From Nitrospira sp. ST-bin4 (GTDB taxonomy: Bacteria; Nitrospirota; Nitrospiria; Nitrospirales; Nitrospiraceae): 20,891 nt of DNA. The stretch lies in contig MSXM01000037.1 in NCBI GenBank assembly GCA_002083565.1, positions 22,363-43,253 on the forward strand. The letters are read 5' to 3'. The notes below the pieces were generated by a model, which made no database searches, had not been told where the DNA came from, and saw nothing but the letters and a program-made list of their open reading frames with translations. The position numbers were made by a program, and so were the translations under genes. Each line of letters starts with the position of its first letter. Within the stretch, counting starts at the first letter, position 1. Shown piece by piece: positions 1 to 7,185 of this stretch.

Positions 1-75
1 TACGAAATTGCCGTTCAAGAAGGGGCAACATTGGTCCGTGTCGGCTCCGCTATTTTTGGAGCGCGTCATGCCTAG
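1..75 (+). CDS. yggS: YggS/PLPBP family pyridoxal phosphate homeostasis protein (3' end only)
   Basis: The first 24 codons in frame 1 run to a TAG at 73-75 and encode the C-terminal end of a YggS-type protein, with the characteristic ending VRVGSAIFGAR. The family is a PLP-binding TIM-barrel protein without a proven catalytic activity, involved in vitamin B6 and amino acid homeostasis. The rest lies outside the window. The gene overlaps the proC start by 8 bases. In many bacteria yggS is directly followed by proC and yggT, as here, so the synteny supports the call. Only a short C-terminal piece is visible, so the assignment rests on this motif plus context. Confidence 0.8.
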   Translation, partial: YEIAVQEGATLVRVGSAIFGARHA

Positions 76-886
76 CATCTCACTTTCGCACAAGATTGCT
101 TTCGTGGGCGGCGGTCAGATGGCCGAAGCATTGATCGGGGGGATACTGGCCGCCAAGCTCTGTGTGCCCGATCGAATTTGGGCCACCGATCCGGCTGCGG
201 TCCGACTCGATCATCTAAAGAAGACGTTCGGGATCCAGGTCGGCGGGTCAAATCGCGAAGCTGCGGCTTGGGGTGATGTGGTGATGCTGGCGGTGAAGCC
301 GCAGGTATTCGATGGGGTGCTCAAGGAGATCGGTGGTGAGCTAGCCGACGCCCTGATCGTTTCGATCGCTGCCGGGGTGCCGATCAGCCGAATTGCAGGG
401 ATCTGTGGAGGGCAGACGCGCGTCATTCGGGCGATGCCCAATATGCCGGCATTGGTGCATGAAGGCATGACGGCATTGGCTATCGGTTCCTGCGCGCACG
501 AACAGGATGTGGCTACGGTACGATGCATCTTTGAATCAGTCGGCAAGGTCGTGCCGGTTGAAGAACGGTTGATGGATGCCGTGACCGGGCTGAGTGGAAG
601 CGGGCCTGCCTATGTGTTTCTTGCCATCGAAGCTTTGACCGATGGCGGAGTGAAAATGGGTGTGCCGAGAGAGATCGCCGCAGTACTCGCCGCACAGACC
701 GTGCTGGGTGCCGCGCAAATGGTACTGAAAACCGGCCAGCATCCCGCGCGACTTAAGGACCAGGTAGCTTCTCCAGGAGGGACGACAATCGCAGGATTGC
801 ATCGGCTGGAACAGGGCGGGTTGCGGGCGACGTTGATCGATGCGGTCGAAGCGGCGACGAAACGATCACAGGAGCTTGGGCGCTGA
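68..886 (+). CDS. proC: pyrroline-5-carboxylate reductase
   Basis: ProC catalyses the last step of proline synthesis, the NAD(P)H-dependent reduction of 1-pyrroline-5-carboxylate to L-proline, in the cytoplasm. The 272-residue product has the usual family length. An N-terminal Rossmann fold is visible (FVGGGQMAEALIGG, residues about 12-25), followed by VMLAVKPQ and the C-terminal P5CR signature region with LSGSGPAYVF and SPGGTTIAGL. The ATG at 68 is chosen because it gives a family-typical N-terminus and has GGAG at 58-61; an upstream in-frame TTG at position 8 would start inside yggS. The start overlaps yggS and the stop shares one base with the yggT ATG, so the three genes look translationally coupled. 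Confidence 0.95.
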   Translation: MPSISLSHKIAFVGGGQMAEALIGGILAAKLCVPDRIWATDPAAVRLDHLKKTFGIQVGGSNREAAAWGDVVMLAVKPQVFDGVLKEIGGELADALIVSIAAGVPISRIAGICGGQTRVIRAMPNMPALVHEGMTALAIGSCAHEQDVATVRCIFESVGKVVPVEERLMDAVTGLSGSGPAYVFLAIEALTDGGVKMGVPREIAAVLAAQTVLGAAQMVLKTGQHPARLKDQVASPGGTTIAGLHRLEQGGLRATLIDAVEAATKRSQELGR

Positions 887-1182
887 TGTTTGTGGTGGGA
901 AATGTGCTTCTGGGGATTGCTACGGTACTCGATTACGCCTTATGGTTTTATATGTGGGTTATCATTGCGCGAGCGCTGATCTCGTGGGTGAATCCTGATC
1001 CGTGGAACCCAATTGTGCAGTTCCTCGATCGGGCGACGGAGCCGGTATTGTCACCGATCCGGCGCCGGCTTGGTTGGCGGATGGGCCTGGATTTGTCGCC
1101 GCTCATCGCGATTGTCGCGATCACGTTTGTGCAGATCGCAGTAGTGCAGTCGTTGAAGGATTTTGCGCTGCGAATGAATTGA
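886..1182 (+). CDS. yggT: YggT family integral membrane protein
   Basis: This is a 98-residue membrane protein of the YggT/YlmG family. Two hydrophobic segments are visible, at about residues 1-30 and 65-90. Between them lies the family-typical stretch ISWVNPDPWNPIVQFL, followed by TEPVLSPIRR. YggT proteins are linked to cell division, osmotic stress and, in plastids, thylakoid and nucleoid organisation; the molecular function is unsettled. The ATG overlaps the proC stop by one base (TGATG), with GGAG at 871-874. Its position between proC and divIVA matches the cell-division-associated ylm cluster of Gram-positive bacteria, which points to an envelope or division role. Confidence 0.9.
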   Translation: MFVVGNVLLGIATVLDYALWFYMWVIIARALISWVNPDPWNPIVQFLDRATEPVLSPIRRRLGWRMGLDLSPLIAIVAITFVQIAVVQSLKDFALRMN

Positions 1183-1206
1183 TTCAATGGATAGGGGGGA
1201 GATGCC

Positions 1207-1719
1207 ATGAAAATCACGCCACTCGACATTCAGCAGATGGTTTTTCGCGTCAAGCTTCGCGGGTACGATCAGGAAGAGGTCAATCGATTTTTGGAGGAAG
1301 TGGCGCAAACCGTGGAGTCATTGAATCGCGACAATGCGGGGTTGCGTGAGCGCATCGCTTCGTTGGAGCATCAGGTGACGGACCTGAAGCGGACGGAACT
1401 GACGTTGTCCAACACGTTGGTTTCAGCGCAGTCGCTGGCGGAAGACGTGAAGCGAAGCGCCCAGCGTGACGCCGAGTTGATCGTGAAGGAAGCGGAATTG
1501 AAGGCCGGTGAGTTGTTTCGGCAGGCACGGGTTGAGTTGGGCGATACGCAGCGGGATCTCTCAATGCTGCACAAGCAACGGCTGCTGATGGTTGAACGGA
1601 TGCGGGCGACGCTTCATACCTTCGAGCGGATGTTGGATGTCGAAACAAGCGAAGCCTACCAGGATAGCGGAATGGTGTCTGAAGATAAGATGCAGGGGGA
1701 GTCAAGTCCCGCCCGCTGA
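1207..1719 (+). CDS. divIVA: DivIVA domain-containing protein
   Basis: The 170-residue protein starts with the DivIVA N-terminal lipid-binding signature MKITPLDIQQMVFRVKLRGY, followed by DQEEVNRFLEEV, then a long coiled coil (residues about 30-145) rich in Glu, Leu, Arg and Lys. DivIVA-type proteins bind curved membranes at poles or division sites and act as scaffolds for cell-wall and division factors. A GGGGGGAG purine run just upstream of the ATG is a strong ribosome binding site. The gene follows yggT by 24 bases, as in the ylm-divIVA region of Gram-positive bacteria. In a non-Firmicute the exact partner proteins cannot be inferred from sequence. The last 25 residues are polar and probably disordered. 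Confidence 0.88.
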   Translation: MKITPLDIQQMVFRVKLRGYDQEEVNRFLEEVAQTVESLNRDNAGLRERIASLEHQVTDLKRTELTLSNTLVSAQSLAEDVKRSAQRDAELIVKEAELKAGELFRQARVELGDTQRDLSMLHKQRLLMVERMRATLHTFERMLDVETSEAYQDSGMVSEDKMQGESSPAR

Positions 1720-1778
1720 ACGATAGCGGCGTTCGTTTCTTGTATGAGGGGCCTTACCCGGTCGAGCGTATTGCGATT

Positions 1779-2909
1779 ATGCTGGTTCCTCCCTCACTCC
1801 GCTCGGCACTGGATCACGCTGTTGTCAGTGGAGTTTTCCCCGGGGCCGTGCTTGCCATTCGGCAGGGCGGAGAGCGAGTCTGTGTCATACCAGCCGGGCG
1901 TCTCTCAACTGATCCTCCAGGCAGTGCAGTCACGTCATCCACGATCTACGACTTAGCATCTCTGACGAAGCCGTTGGCCACGGTGACGGCTATGGCCTTA
2001 TTGGTTCAACGTGGTCAATGCCTGCTTGATGATCGTGCCGATTCAGTGCTGCACGAATTGCAGGGGGCTGCTGCCGGACCTGCGACGCTTCGGCAGTTGT
2101 TGACCCATAGTTCCGGCCTGCCGGGTTGGCGTGGGTTCTATGAACGGTTGAGCCCGAATGCGTCTCTGCCGACTTCCCCGGAGGCCAGGGCAGAAGTTAG
2201 CCTACAGGTTCTACACATGATTGCAAAAGAGGGGCTCATCTATGGAAGGGGTGAGAGGAGTCTCTATAGTGATCTCGGGTTCATGCTGCTGGGTCTGATA
2301 GTTGAACGGCTTAGCGGCACCCCATTAGACCGATTTGTGCGCGAACAGATCGTCCAGCCCTTGAACGCGCAGCCGCTCTGTTTTTTGCCGACCGGCAGTG
2401 AGGGCGAATCTCGGAAGAATTCGATGATCGGCGCGATTGCTCCCACTGAACGGGATTTCTGGAGAGGGCGTCTTCTCTGTGGCGAGGTCCATGATGAAAA
2501 TGCGGCGGCGCTTGGCGGCGTCGCCGGGCATGCGGGACTCTTTGGGACTGCTGAGGCCGTTCTTGCGTTGACGGGGGCCTGGCTGGCTGCGTATCACCGC
2601 AGACCTTCGCTTCTCAATTCAGAGGTTGTGTCGGATTTTTCGAAAAGACAGTTGAATATACCTGGATCCAGCTGGGCAATAGGATGGGATACGCCGTCTC
2701 CGCCCTCTTCATCAGGGCGATACTTTTCATCCGAATCATTCGGCCATCTGGGTTATACGGGGACATCGGTCTGGATCGATCCAGCTTGTCAACTAGAAGT
2801 GGTACTGCTTTCGAATCGCGTTCACCCGACCAGAAAGAACGAGGGGATTAGGGCCTATCGCCCGATGATTCACGATCTTGTCTATCAGGAATGCGCGCAG
2901 GCTTTTTAG
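1779..2909 (+). CDS. serine hydrolase, beta-lactamase/CubicO family
   Basis: The product, 376 residues from ATG 1779, belongs to the class C beta-lactamase/penicillin-binding/esterase superfamily. The catalytic SxxK motif is S61-L-T-K64. The second motif is Y163-S-D165 rather than YxN. The stretch GGVAGHAGLFGTA and the C-terminal GHLGYTGTS (in place of KTG) are typical of a subfamily found elsewhere fused to NagZ-like glycosidases, hinting at muropeptide or cell-wall processing (inference). No clear signal peptide is seen, so location is uncertain. Neither ATG 1779 nor the in-frame TTG at 1740 has a good ribosome binding site; ATG is preferred because the extra 13 residues look non-conserved. 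It lies 59 bases after divIVA and converges with the minus-strand gene, the stops overlapping by 3 bases. Confidence 0.82.
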   Translation: MLVPPSLRSALDHAVVSGVFPGAVLAIRQGGERVCVIPAGRLSTDPPGSAVTSSTIYDLASLTKPLATVTAMALLVQRGQCLLDDRADSVLHELQGAAAGPATLRQLLTHSSGLPGWRGFYERLSPNASLPTSPEARAEVSLQVLHMIAKEGLIYGRGERSLYSDLGFMLLGLIVERLSGTPLDRFVREQIVQPLNAQPLCFLPTGSEGESRKNSMIGAIAPTERDFWRGRLLCGEVHDENAAALGGVAGHAGLFGTAEAVLALTGAWLAAYHRRPSLLNSEVVSDFSKRQLNIPGSSWAIGWDTPSPPSSSGRYFSSESFGHLGYTGTSVWIDPACQLEVVLLSNRVHPTRKNEGIRAYRPMIHDLVYQECAQAF

Positions 2910-3223
2910 GGCAGGTCGGCGTATTCGACCCAGGTTTCTTTTTCCGCCAGGTAGCGCGTTCCTTTGAAGTTCGCTCTGGTTCTCATTCGAGTGAATCCAA
3001 ATGCCTGAAGTTTGTCCACCAGCTCTTTGACTGTCGCTGCGATGGTGGAATGGGACCCGCTTTCGACGGTGAGGGCTTCGTACATGACCTTTGCCGCATA
3101 TCCTGATGCGGTTCGGTTTACGAGGATGGCGCGATTGAAATAGCGGTCGCTCGGATCAATACCTTCGACCTGGTGTTTCTCAACCAGCCCTTCTTTTCTG
3201 AACATCAGGGGCAATGTGCTCAT
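2906..3223 (-). CDS. conserved-looking hypothetical protein, 105 aa
   Basis: This is the only convincing minus-strand gene in the window. It encodes a soluble, mixed-charge 105-residue protein without signal peptide, membrane segment or cysteines. A helix-like segment (STIAATVKELVDKLQAFGF, residues about 59-77) is flanked by strand-like stretches (RAILVNRT; RMRTRANFKGTRYL), which suggests a small alpha/beta fold. I do not recognise the family. Reality is supported by a strong ribosome binding site (GCGGAGGAG read on the minus strand, just before ATG 3223-3221) and by a promoter with a perfect TATAAT at 3272-3267. Its stop overlaps that of the serine hydrolase on the other strand, so the two transcripts converge. 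Confidence 0.8.
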   Translation of the reverse strand: MSTLPLMFRKEGLVEKHQVEGIDPSDRYFNRAILVNRTASGYAAKVMYEALTVESGSHSTIAATVKELVDKLQAFGFTRMRTRANFKGTRYLAEKETWVEYADLP

Positions 3224-3266
3224 TCACTCCTCCGCAAATTCCATGAGAGACACGACCGAAGTGCAA

Positions 3267-3295
3267 ATTATAGGGTGCTTCTTCGGCGACTGCAA
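3267..3295 (-). promoter_or_regulatory. sigma70-like promoter for the minus-strand hypothetical gene
   Basis: Read on the minus strand, TTGCAG (3295-3290), a 17-base spacer and a perfect TATAAT (3272-3267) lie in the right place. The expected transcription start is near 3260, leaving a 5' UTR of roughly 37 bases before the ATG at 3223. The -35 box matches only three of six consensus bases. It is back to back with the pgsA promoter; the two -35 boxes are 5 bases apart. Confidence 0.65.
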
Positions 3296-3300
3296 CCGCG

Positions 3301-3329
3301 TTGACAAGATGGACTTCGATTACTATGAT
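3301..3329 (+). promoter_or_regulatory. near-consensus sigma70 promoter for pgsA
   Basis: TTGACA at 3301-3306, a 17-base spacer and TATGAT at 3324-3329 match 11 of 12 consensus positions. It is the best promoter match seen in this window. Transcription would start near 3336, giving a leader of about 40 bases before pgsA. Confidence 0.75.
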
Positions 3330-3376
3330 GCCTCCCCTTCTTCCATGTTTGGAGGTTCTGTTCGAACTCCAGCCCC

Positions 3377-3919
3377 ATGAACATCCCCAACAGCCTGACA
3401 CTGCTCCGTATCCTGCTGGTTCCCGTATTCATCGGGTTCATGACGTATGGGGTATATGGAGTTGCGCTCCTTGTGTTGCTTGTGGCCGGGCTCACCGATG
3501 CAATCGACGGTCTCCTCGCGCGAAGGTGGAATCAGCAAACGCGGTTGGGTGCGGTCTTGGATCCTCTTGCAGACAAGCTGCTTCTGACATCGGGGTTCAT
3601 CACGTTGTCGATACTCCATCTTATTCCGTCGTGGCTGGTCATATTAGTTGTGAGCCGTGATGTGATTCTCTTGTTAGGCACGGCTGTCGCGCATGTCACC
3701 GGGACTCCCATCGACGTGACGCCGACGTTTTGGGGTAAAGGAACGACCGCGCTGCAATTGGGCTATGTGCTCCTGGTTATCTTGCTAACCTGGCTGGATC
3801 TCGGGCTCTCGCTCCTCACGCCGCTGTTGGCGGCGACAGTCGGGTTTACGCTTACCTCAGGATTGCACTATGTCTATCGAGGTTATAAGTGCTCCAGCGC
3901 AGCTCCTCCTGCTTCATGA
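3377..3919 (+). CDS. pgsA: CDP-diacylglycerol-glycerol-3-phosphate 3-phosphatidyltransferase
   Basis: PgsA transfers the phosphatidyl group from CDP-diacylglycerol to glycerol-3-phosphate at the inner membrane, the committed step to phosphatidylglycerol and cardiolipin. The 180-residue protein carries a complete CDP-alcohol phosphotransferase motif, DG(x2)AR(x8)G(x3)D(x3)D, at D44, G45, A48, R49, G58, D62 and D66, with D41 also acidic. Several hydrophobic segments follow. It starts with MNIPNSLTLLRILLVPVF, typical of PgsA rather than of PssA. The ATG has no Shine-Dalgarno at normal distance: GGAGG at 3351-3355 lies 21 bases upstream in a possible hairpin, and no in-frame start exists nearer to it. 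Transcription probably begins at the promoter at 3301-3329. Confidence 0.93.
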   Translation: MNIPNSLTLLRILLVPVFIGFMTYGVYGVALLVLLVAGLTDAIDGLLARRWNQQTRLGAVLDPLADKLLLTSGFITLSILHLIPSWLVILVVSRDVILLLGTAVAHVTGTPIDVTPTFWGKGTTALQLGYVLLVILLTWLDLGLSLLTPLLAATVGFTLTSGLHYVYRGYKCSSAAPPAS

Positions 3920-3970
3920 CGATGCCTATACATGGATCGTCCACCGGCACATGCAAATAATGCAATTGTT

Positions 3971-3999
3971 TTGACAGGTTTTCGACCTCCCAGTAGACT
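3971..3999 (+). promoter_or_regulatory. sigma70-like promoter upstream of pilC
   Basis: TTGACA (3971-3976), a 17-base spacer and TAGACT (3994-3999) form a good sigma70-type promoter in the 143-base gap between pgsA and pilC. The expected start near 4006 would give a leader of about 57 bases. This suggests pilC, and possibly the following genes, are transcribed independently of pgsA. Confidence 0.6.
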
Positions 4000-4062
4000 C
4001 GCCTCATAGTCACGATTGTTTCACTAACCGGCTGATAGAGCCGTAACAGGACGAGTAGACCT

Positions 4063-5277
4063 ATGGCTACGTTTGCATACGTCGGGCGGAGCAAGTCAGG
4101 GGCAGTCAAAAAGGGCGAGCTTGTTGCCAAATCGCGCGATGAAGCGGTTGAGCAACTGCGTAAACAAAGTGTTGTTGTGACAAGTCTGGAAGAGAAAGCC
4201 GCCGGGCAAGGTTTTTCATTGAGTTTTGGCAGCGGGGTGGGCGAGAAGGATCTCGTTGTGTTTACTCGTCAATTCGGCACCATGATCAATGCCGGATTGC
4301 CTTTGATCCAGTGTCTCGAAATTCTCTCGACCCAGTCTGAGAATGCGGTATTGCGGAAGGCGATCGGTGACGTCAGAGCGCAGGTCGAGGGAGGGTCAAC
4401 TTTTTCCGATGCGCTTCGCAAGCATCCCAAAATTTTTGACGATCTGTACATCAATATGGTTCATGCAGGAGAAGTCGGCGGGTTGCTGGATACGATTCTC
4501 AGCCGTTTGTCCAAGCATATTGAAAAGGCCATGAAGTTGAAGGGGCAGATCAAGAGCGCGATGGTGTATCCGGCCGCCATCGTCGGGATCGCCACCATCG
4601 TGATCTCCGTACTCATGATCTGGGTCATTCCTGTCTTCGAGAAGATGTTCAAGGAATTGTCCGGGGGGAAAATGGCTCTTCCGGGGCCGACCCAACTCGT
4701 GATCGATATGAGCAATTTCGCGCAGGCATATTGGTACATCATATTGGCAGTGATTATAGGAAGCGTGGTTGCAGTGAAGAAGTACTATGGCACTGCCCAA
4801 GGGAGGCTGGCGATCGATAAGTTTGTATTGAAGCTGCCGGTGTTCGGAGACTTGATCAGAAAGGCTTCCGTGGCAAAGTTTACCCGTACTCTTGGCACTT
4901 TGCTGGCCAGCGGCGTGCCGTTGCTGGAAGCATTGACGATTTGCGCAAAGACCTCGGGAAATAAAGTCGTTGAAAATTCGCTATTGGAGGCAAAGATCAG
5001 TATCAGTGGCGGAAAAACGATCTCTGAGCCATTGGCCAAGAGCGGGACGTTTCCTAAGATGGTGACTCACATGATTTCGGTCGGGGAGTCGACAGGCGCG
5101 TTGGATAGCATGCTAGGGAAAATTGCGGACTTCTACGAGGATGAGGTGGACGAAGCGGTGACAAACCTCACTGCACTCTTGGAACCTATGATGATGGTGT
5201 TTCTTGGCACCACGGTAGGGTTTATTGTGGTGGCAATGTACTTGCCGATCTTTACAATGGCGCAAGCTATCGGGTAA
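4063..5277 (+). CDS. pilC: type IV pilus / type II secretion inner-membrane platform protein PilC (T2SSF family)
   Basis: The 404-residue protein has the full PilC/GspF layout. It begins with the short N-terminal region MATFAYVGRSKSGAVKKGEL, followed by two tandem T2SSF domains (about residues 67-190 and 270-395). The first contains FTRQFGTMINAGLPLIQCL, and the second repeats the pattern with FTRTLGTLLASGVPLLEAL. Three membrane segments are visible, near residues 165-192, 222-242 and 372-400. PilC is the inner-membrane platform that couples the cytoplasmic assembly ATPase to pilin insertion and extraction. The pilB, pilT and pilin genes are not in this window. The adjacent PilS/PilR-like pair supports assignment to a type IV pilus rather than a type II secretion system, although the sequence alone does not exclude the latter. 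Confidence 0.93.
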   Translation: MATFAYVGRSKSGAVKKGELVAKSRDEAVEQLRKQSVVVTSLEEKAAGQGFSLSFGSGVGEKDLVVFTRQFGTMINAGLPLIQCLEILSTQSENAVLRKAIGDVRAQVEGGSTFSDALRKHPKIFDDLYINMVHAGEVGGLLDTILSRLSKHIEKAMKLKGQIKSAMVYPAAIVGIATIVISVLMIWVIPVFEKMFKELSGGKMALPGPTQLVIDMSNFAQAYWYIILAVIIGSVVAVKKYYGTAQGRLAIDKFVLKLPVFGDLIRKASVAKFTRTLGTLLASGVPLLEALTICAKTSGNKVVENSLLEAKISISGGKTISEPLAKSGTFPKMVTHMISVGESTGALDSMLGKIADFYEDEVDEAVTNLTALLEPMMMVFLGTTVGFIVVAMYLPIFTMAQAIG

Positions 5278-5490
5278 GCGACAGAAGTTGGGCAGCATTC
5301 TTTCTCACTCGACATGGCTTAAGCCAGGTCCAGCGAGTGAGGTCGGCTCACTCAAGTCCCGGACACGTACAGCGGCGCTCTCCAATTCCATGTGATCTTT
5401 GATCGTTCGTGGATTTCCCTACCGTCTGCTCTTGAAGGGTAGGCGGTAGGATCGCTGCGGGGTTCCCCTGCCTTGTCGGGGATTGGAATT
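5278..5490. other. 213-base pilC-pilS intergenic region with several inverted repeats
   Basis: No gene or RNA gene is recognised here. The region holds a nested palindrome (CTCACTCG 5304-5311 and CGAGTGAG 5334-5341 around TGGCTTAAGCCA at 5315-5326). It also holds a CCTACCG/CGGTAGG repeat (5418-5424 and 5444-5450) with an alternative right arm at 5438-5443, and a TCCCC (5464-5468) that could pair with the GGGGA in front of pilS (5478-5482). No T-run follows any stem, so none is a classical intrinsic terminator. No convincing promoter was found. Confidence 0.6.
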
Positions 5491-7185
5491 ATGGACGATA
5501 TCAAGACCAGAATTTACTGGTTAATGGGGTTGCGCATCGTCGTTGTCACGCTGCTGCTGGGGCTCTCCCTCACTTTCCAGCTGACTAAGGGAGAACGAGT
5601 CGAAACCTTTTATGCGCTGATCATATTCACCTATGCGGTGACGATTCTCTACGCAGTCATACTTCGAAGGCTGTCAAGCTCTGAGGCGCTCGCTCAATTC
5701 GCTTGGGTTCAAGTCGCCGTCGACTTGTTACTTGAAACGGTATTAATCGCAAGGACGGGAGGCATTGAAAGCCCGTTTGCGGTGCTCTACGTCATCAGTG
5801 TGACGGTGGCGAGTCTCGTTCCTCGGCGCCGTGCGGGACTTCTGACCGCCAGTTGCTGCATCATTCTTTTCGGAATTCTCACCAATATTCAACTGTATGG
5901 GCTGGCTGAAGTGTGGGGATGGTTGCCGCAGGCGCGGCTTAGCGCCGCCGAGTCTCTTCAGGCAGTCGGTGTCTATAGCCTGGCTTTTCTGGTCGTTGGA
6001 CTTCTTAGTGGGGCGCTTGCAGATCAGCTGCAACACGCCGATCAGTCACTTCGTGAAAAAGAGCAAGGGCTCAGTCGCCTTCGGGCCTTCCATGAAAATA
6101 TCGTCCATAGCATCAGCAGCGGGGTCTTCACGACCGATGAGCGCGGGTGTATTACTTCGTTCAACCCTGCGGCGCAAGAGACGACGGGGTACAGTGTCGA
6201 GCAAGTACAGGGACGCCGCTGGCGGGAAGTGTTTAACTGGCATCCTGCTCAGCCGGAGGAGGAAGGTCTGCTCGATAGGTCTGCCCATAGCAGATTCGAG
6301 GTGGAATGCAAACGGGCCGACGGCAATCGGCTGATTCTGGGGATGACGCTCGCGCCGCTGCATGAACAGGGAACCGAAACAGGATTCGTCGGAGTGTTCA
6401 AGGATCTCACGCAAATTCGGGACCTGGAAGAGGAGATGAGGCGGAAGGAGTGGCTGGCCAATCTCGGAGAGATGTCGGCGGGAATGGCGCATGAAATACG
6501 AAATCCTCTCGGAGCACTCGCCGGAGCGATGCAGATGCTTCGAAAGGATCTTCAGGCAGATGAAACCAGCCAGCGGCTGATGGACATCGCAATTCGCGAA
6601 GCGACAAGACTGGACGATATCATCACGGAGTTTCTCCAATATGCCCGCCCTCCCGCGCTGAATGTGAAAGAGTCTGATTTGAACAAAGTCCTTGCCGAGA
6701 CGCTTGATCTGGTACAACATGAAGCACGAACAAGAACAAAGATCGCCATTGAAACAGCGCTGGCCGAGGGGGCTTTGCCGGGGCAGATCGATCAGGATCA
6801 AATGAAGCAAGTGTTCTGGAATTTAGCGGCTAACGCGTTTGATGCCATGCCGCGTGGCGGGCGGCTCACAATTGCAACGGGTTGTCGGCGTGTCGATGTC
6901 GCTGGGCGCAAGGCGGATGTGGTTGAAATCTCGTTTCATGATACAGGGGAAGGCATTCCTAAGCAGAACCTCGATAAGATTTTTCTGCCGTTCTTCACCA
7001 CTAAGGCGCATGGATCTGGATTGGGGCTCGCGGCTGTGCATCGGATCGTCGATTTGCATGGGGGGTGGATTAAGGTTGAGAGTGAGGAAAACCAGGGCAC
7101 GCGATTTGTCGTGTGCCTGCCGCAATCGGCGGATGCCGGGGTGCGGTTATGGCATGAAGGTAGGGAACCGTGGAAAAGATCCTAG
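5491..7185 (+). CDS. pilS: PilS-like membrane sensor histidine kinase with PAS domain
   Basis: The 564-residue protein has an N-terminal membrane part of about six hydrophobic helices (residues about 12-178), a short coiled linker, a PAS domain (about 200-310), a HisKA domain with the phospho-acceptor H334 in HEIRNPL, and a HATPase_c domain with the N box (NAFDAMPRGG), DTGEGI and GSGLGLAAVHRI. This is the PilS/NtrB architecture; PilS kinases sense membrane pilin levels and phosphorylate PilR. ATG 5491 is chosen with GGGGA at 5478-5482; an in-frame TTG at 5473 would add six residues. The 3' end overlaps the response-regulator gene by 16 bases, strongly indicating a cognate pair. The stimulus cannot be told from sequence. 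Confidence 0.88.
   Translation: MDDIKTRIYWLMGLRIVVVTLLLGLSLTFQLTKGERVETFYALIIFTYAVTILYAVILRRLSSSEALAQFAWVQVAVDLLLETVLIARTGGIESPFAVLYVISVTVASLVPRRRAGLLTASCCIILFGILTNIQLYGLAEVWGWLPQARLSAAESLQAVGVYSLAFLVVGLLSGALADQLQHADQSLREKEQGLSRLRAFHENIVHSISSGVFTTDERGCITSFNPAAQETTGYSVEQVQGRRWREVFNWHPAQPEEEGLLDRSAHSRFEVECKRADGNRLILGMTLAPLHEQGTETGFVGVFKDLTQIRDLEEEMRRKEWLANLGEMSAGMAHEIRNPLGALAGAMQMLRKDLQADETSQRLMDIAIREATRLDDIITEFLQYARPPALNVKESDLNKVLAETLDLVQHEARTRTKIAIETALAEGALPGQIDQDQMKQVFWNLAANAFDAMPRGGRLTIATGCRRVDVAGRKADVVEISFHDTGEGIPKQNLDKIFLPFFTTKAHGSGLGLAAVHRIVDLHGGWIKVESEENQGTRFVVCLPQSADAGVRLWHEGREPWKRS

Noticed and set aside
6046..6810. 254-codon minus-strand frame
   Set aside because: It lies wholly inside the PilS-like kinase gene, whose PAS, HisKA and HATPase motifs are intact. 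The minus-strand translation shows no domain and no ribosome binding site.
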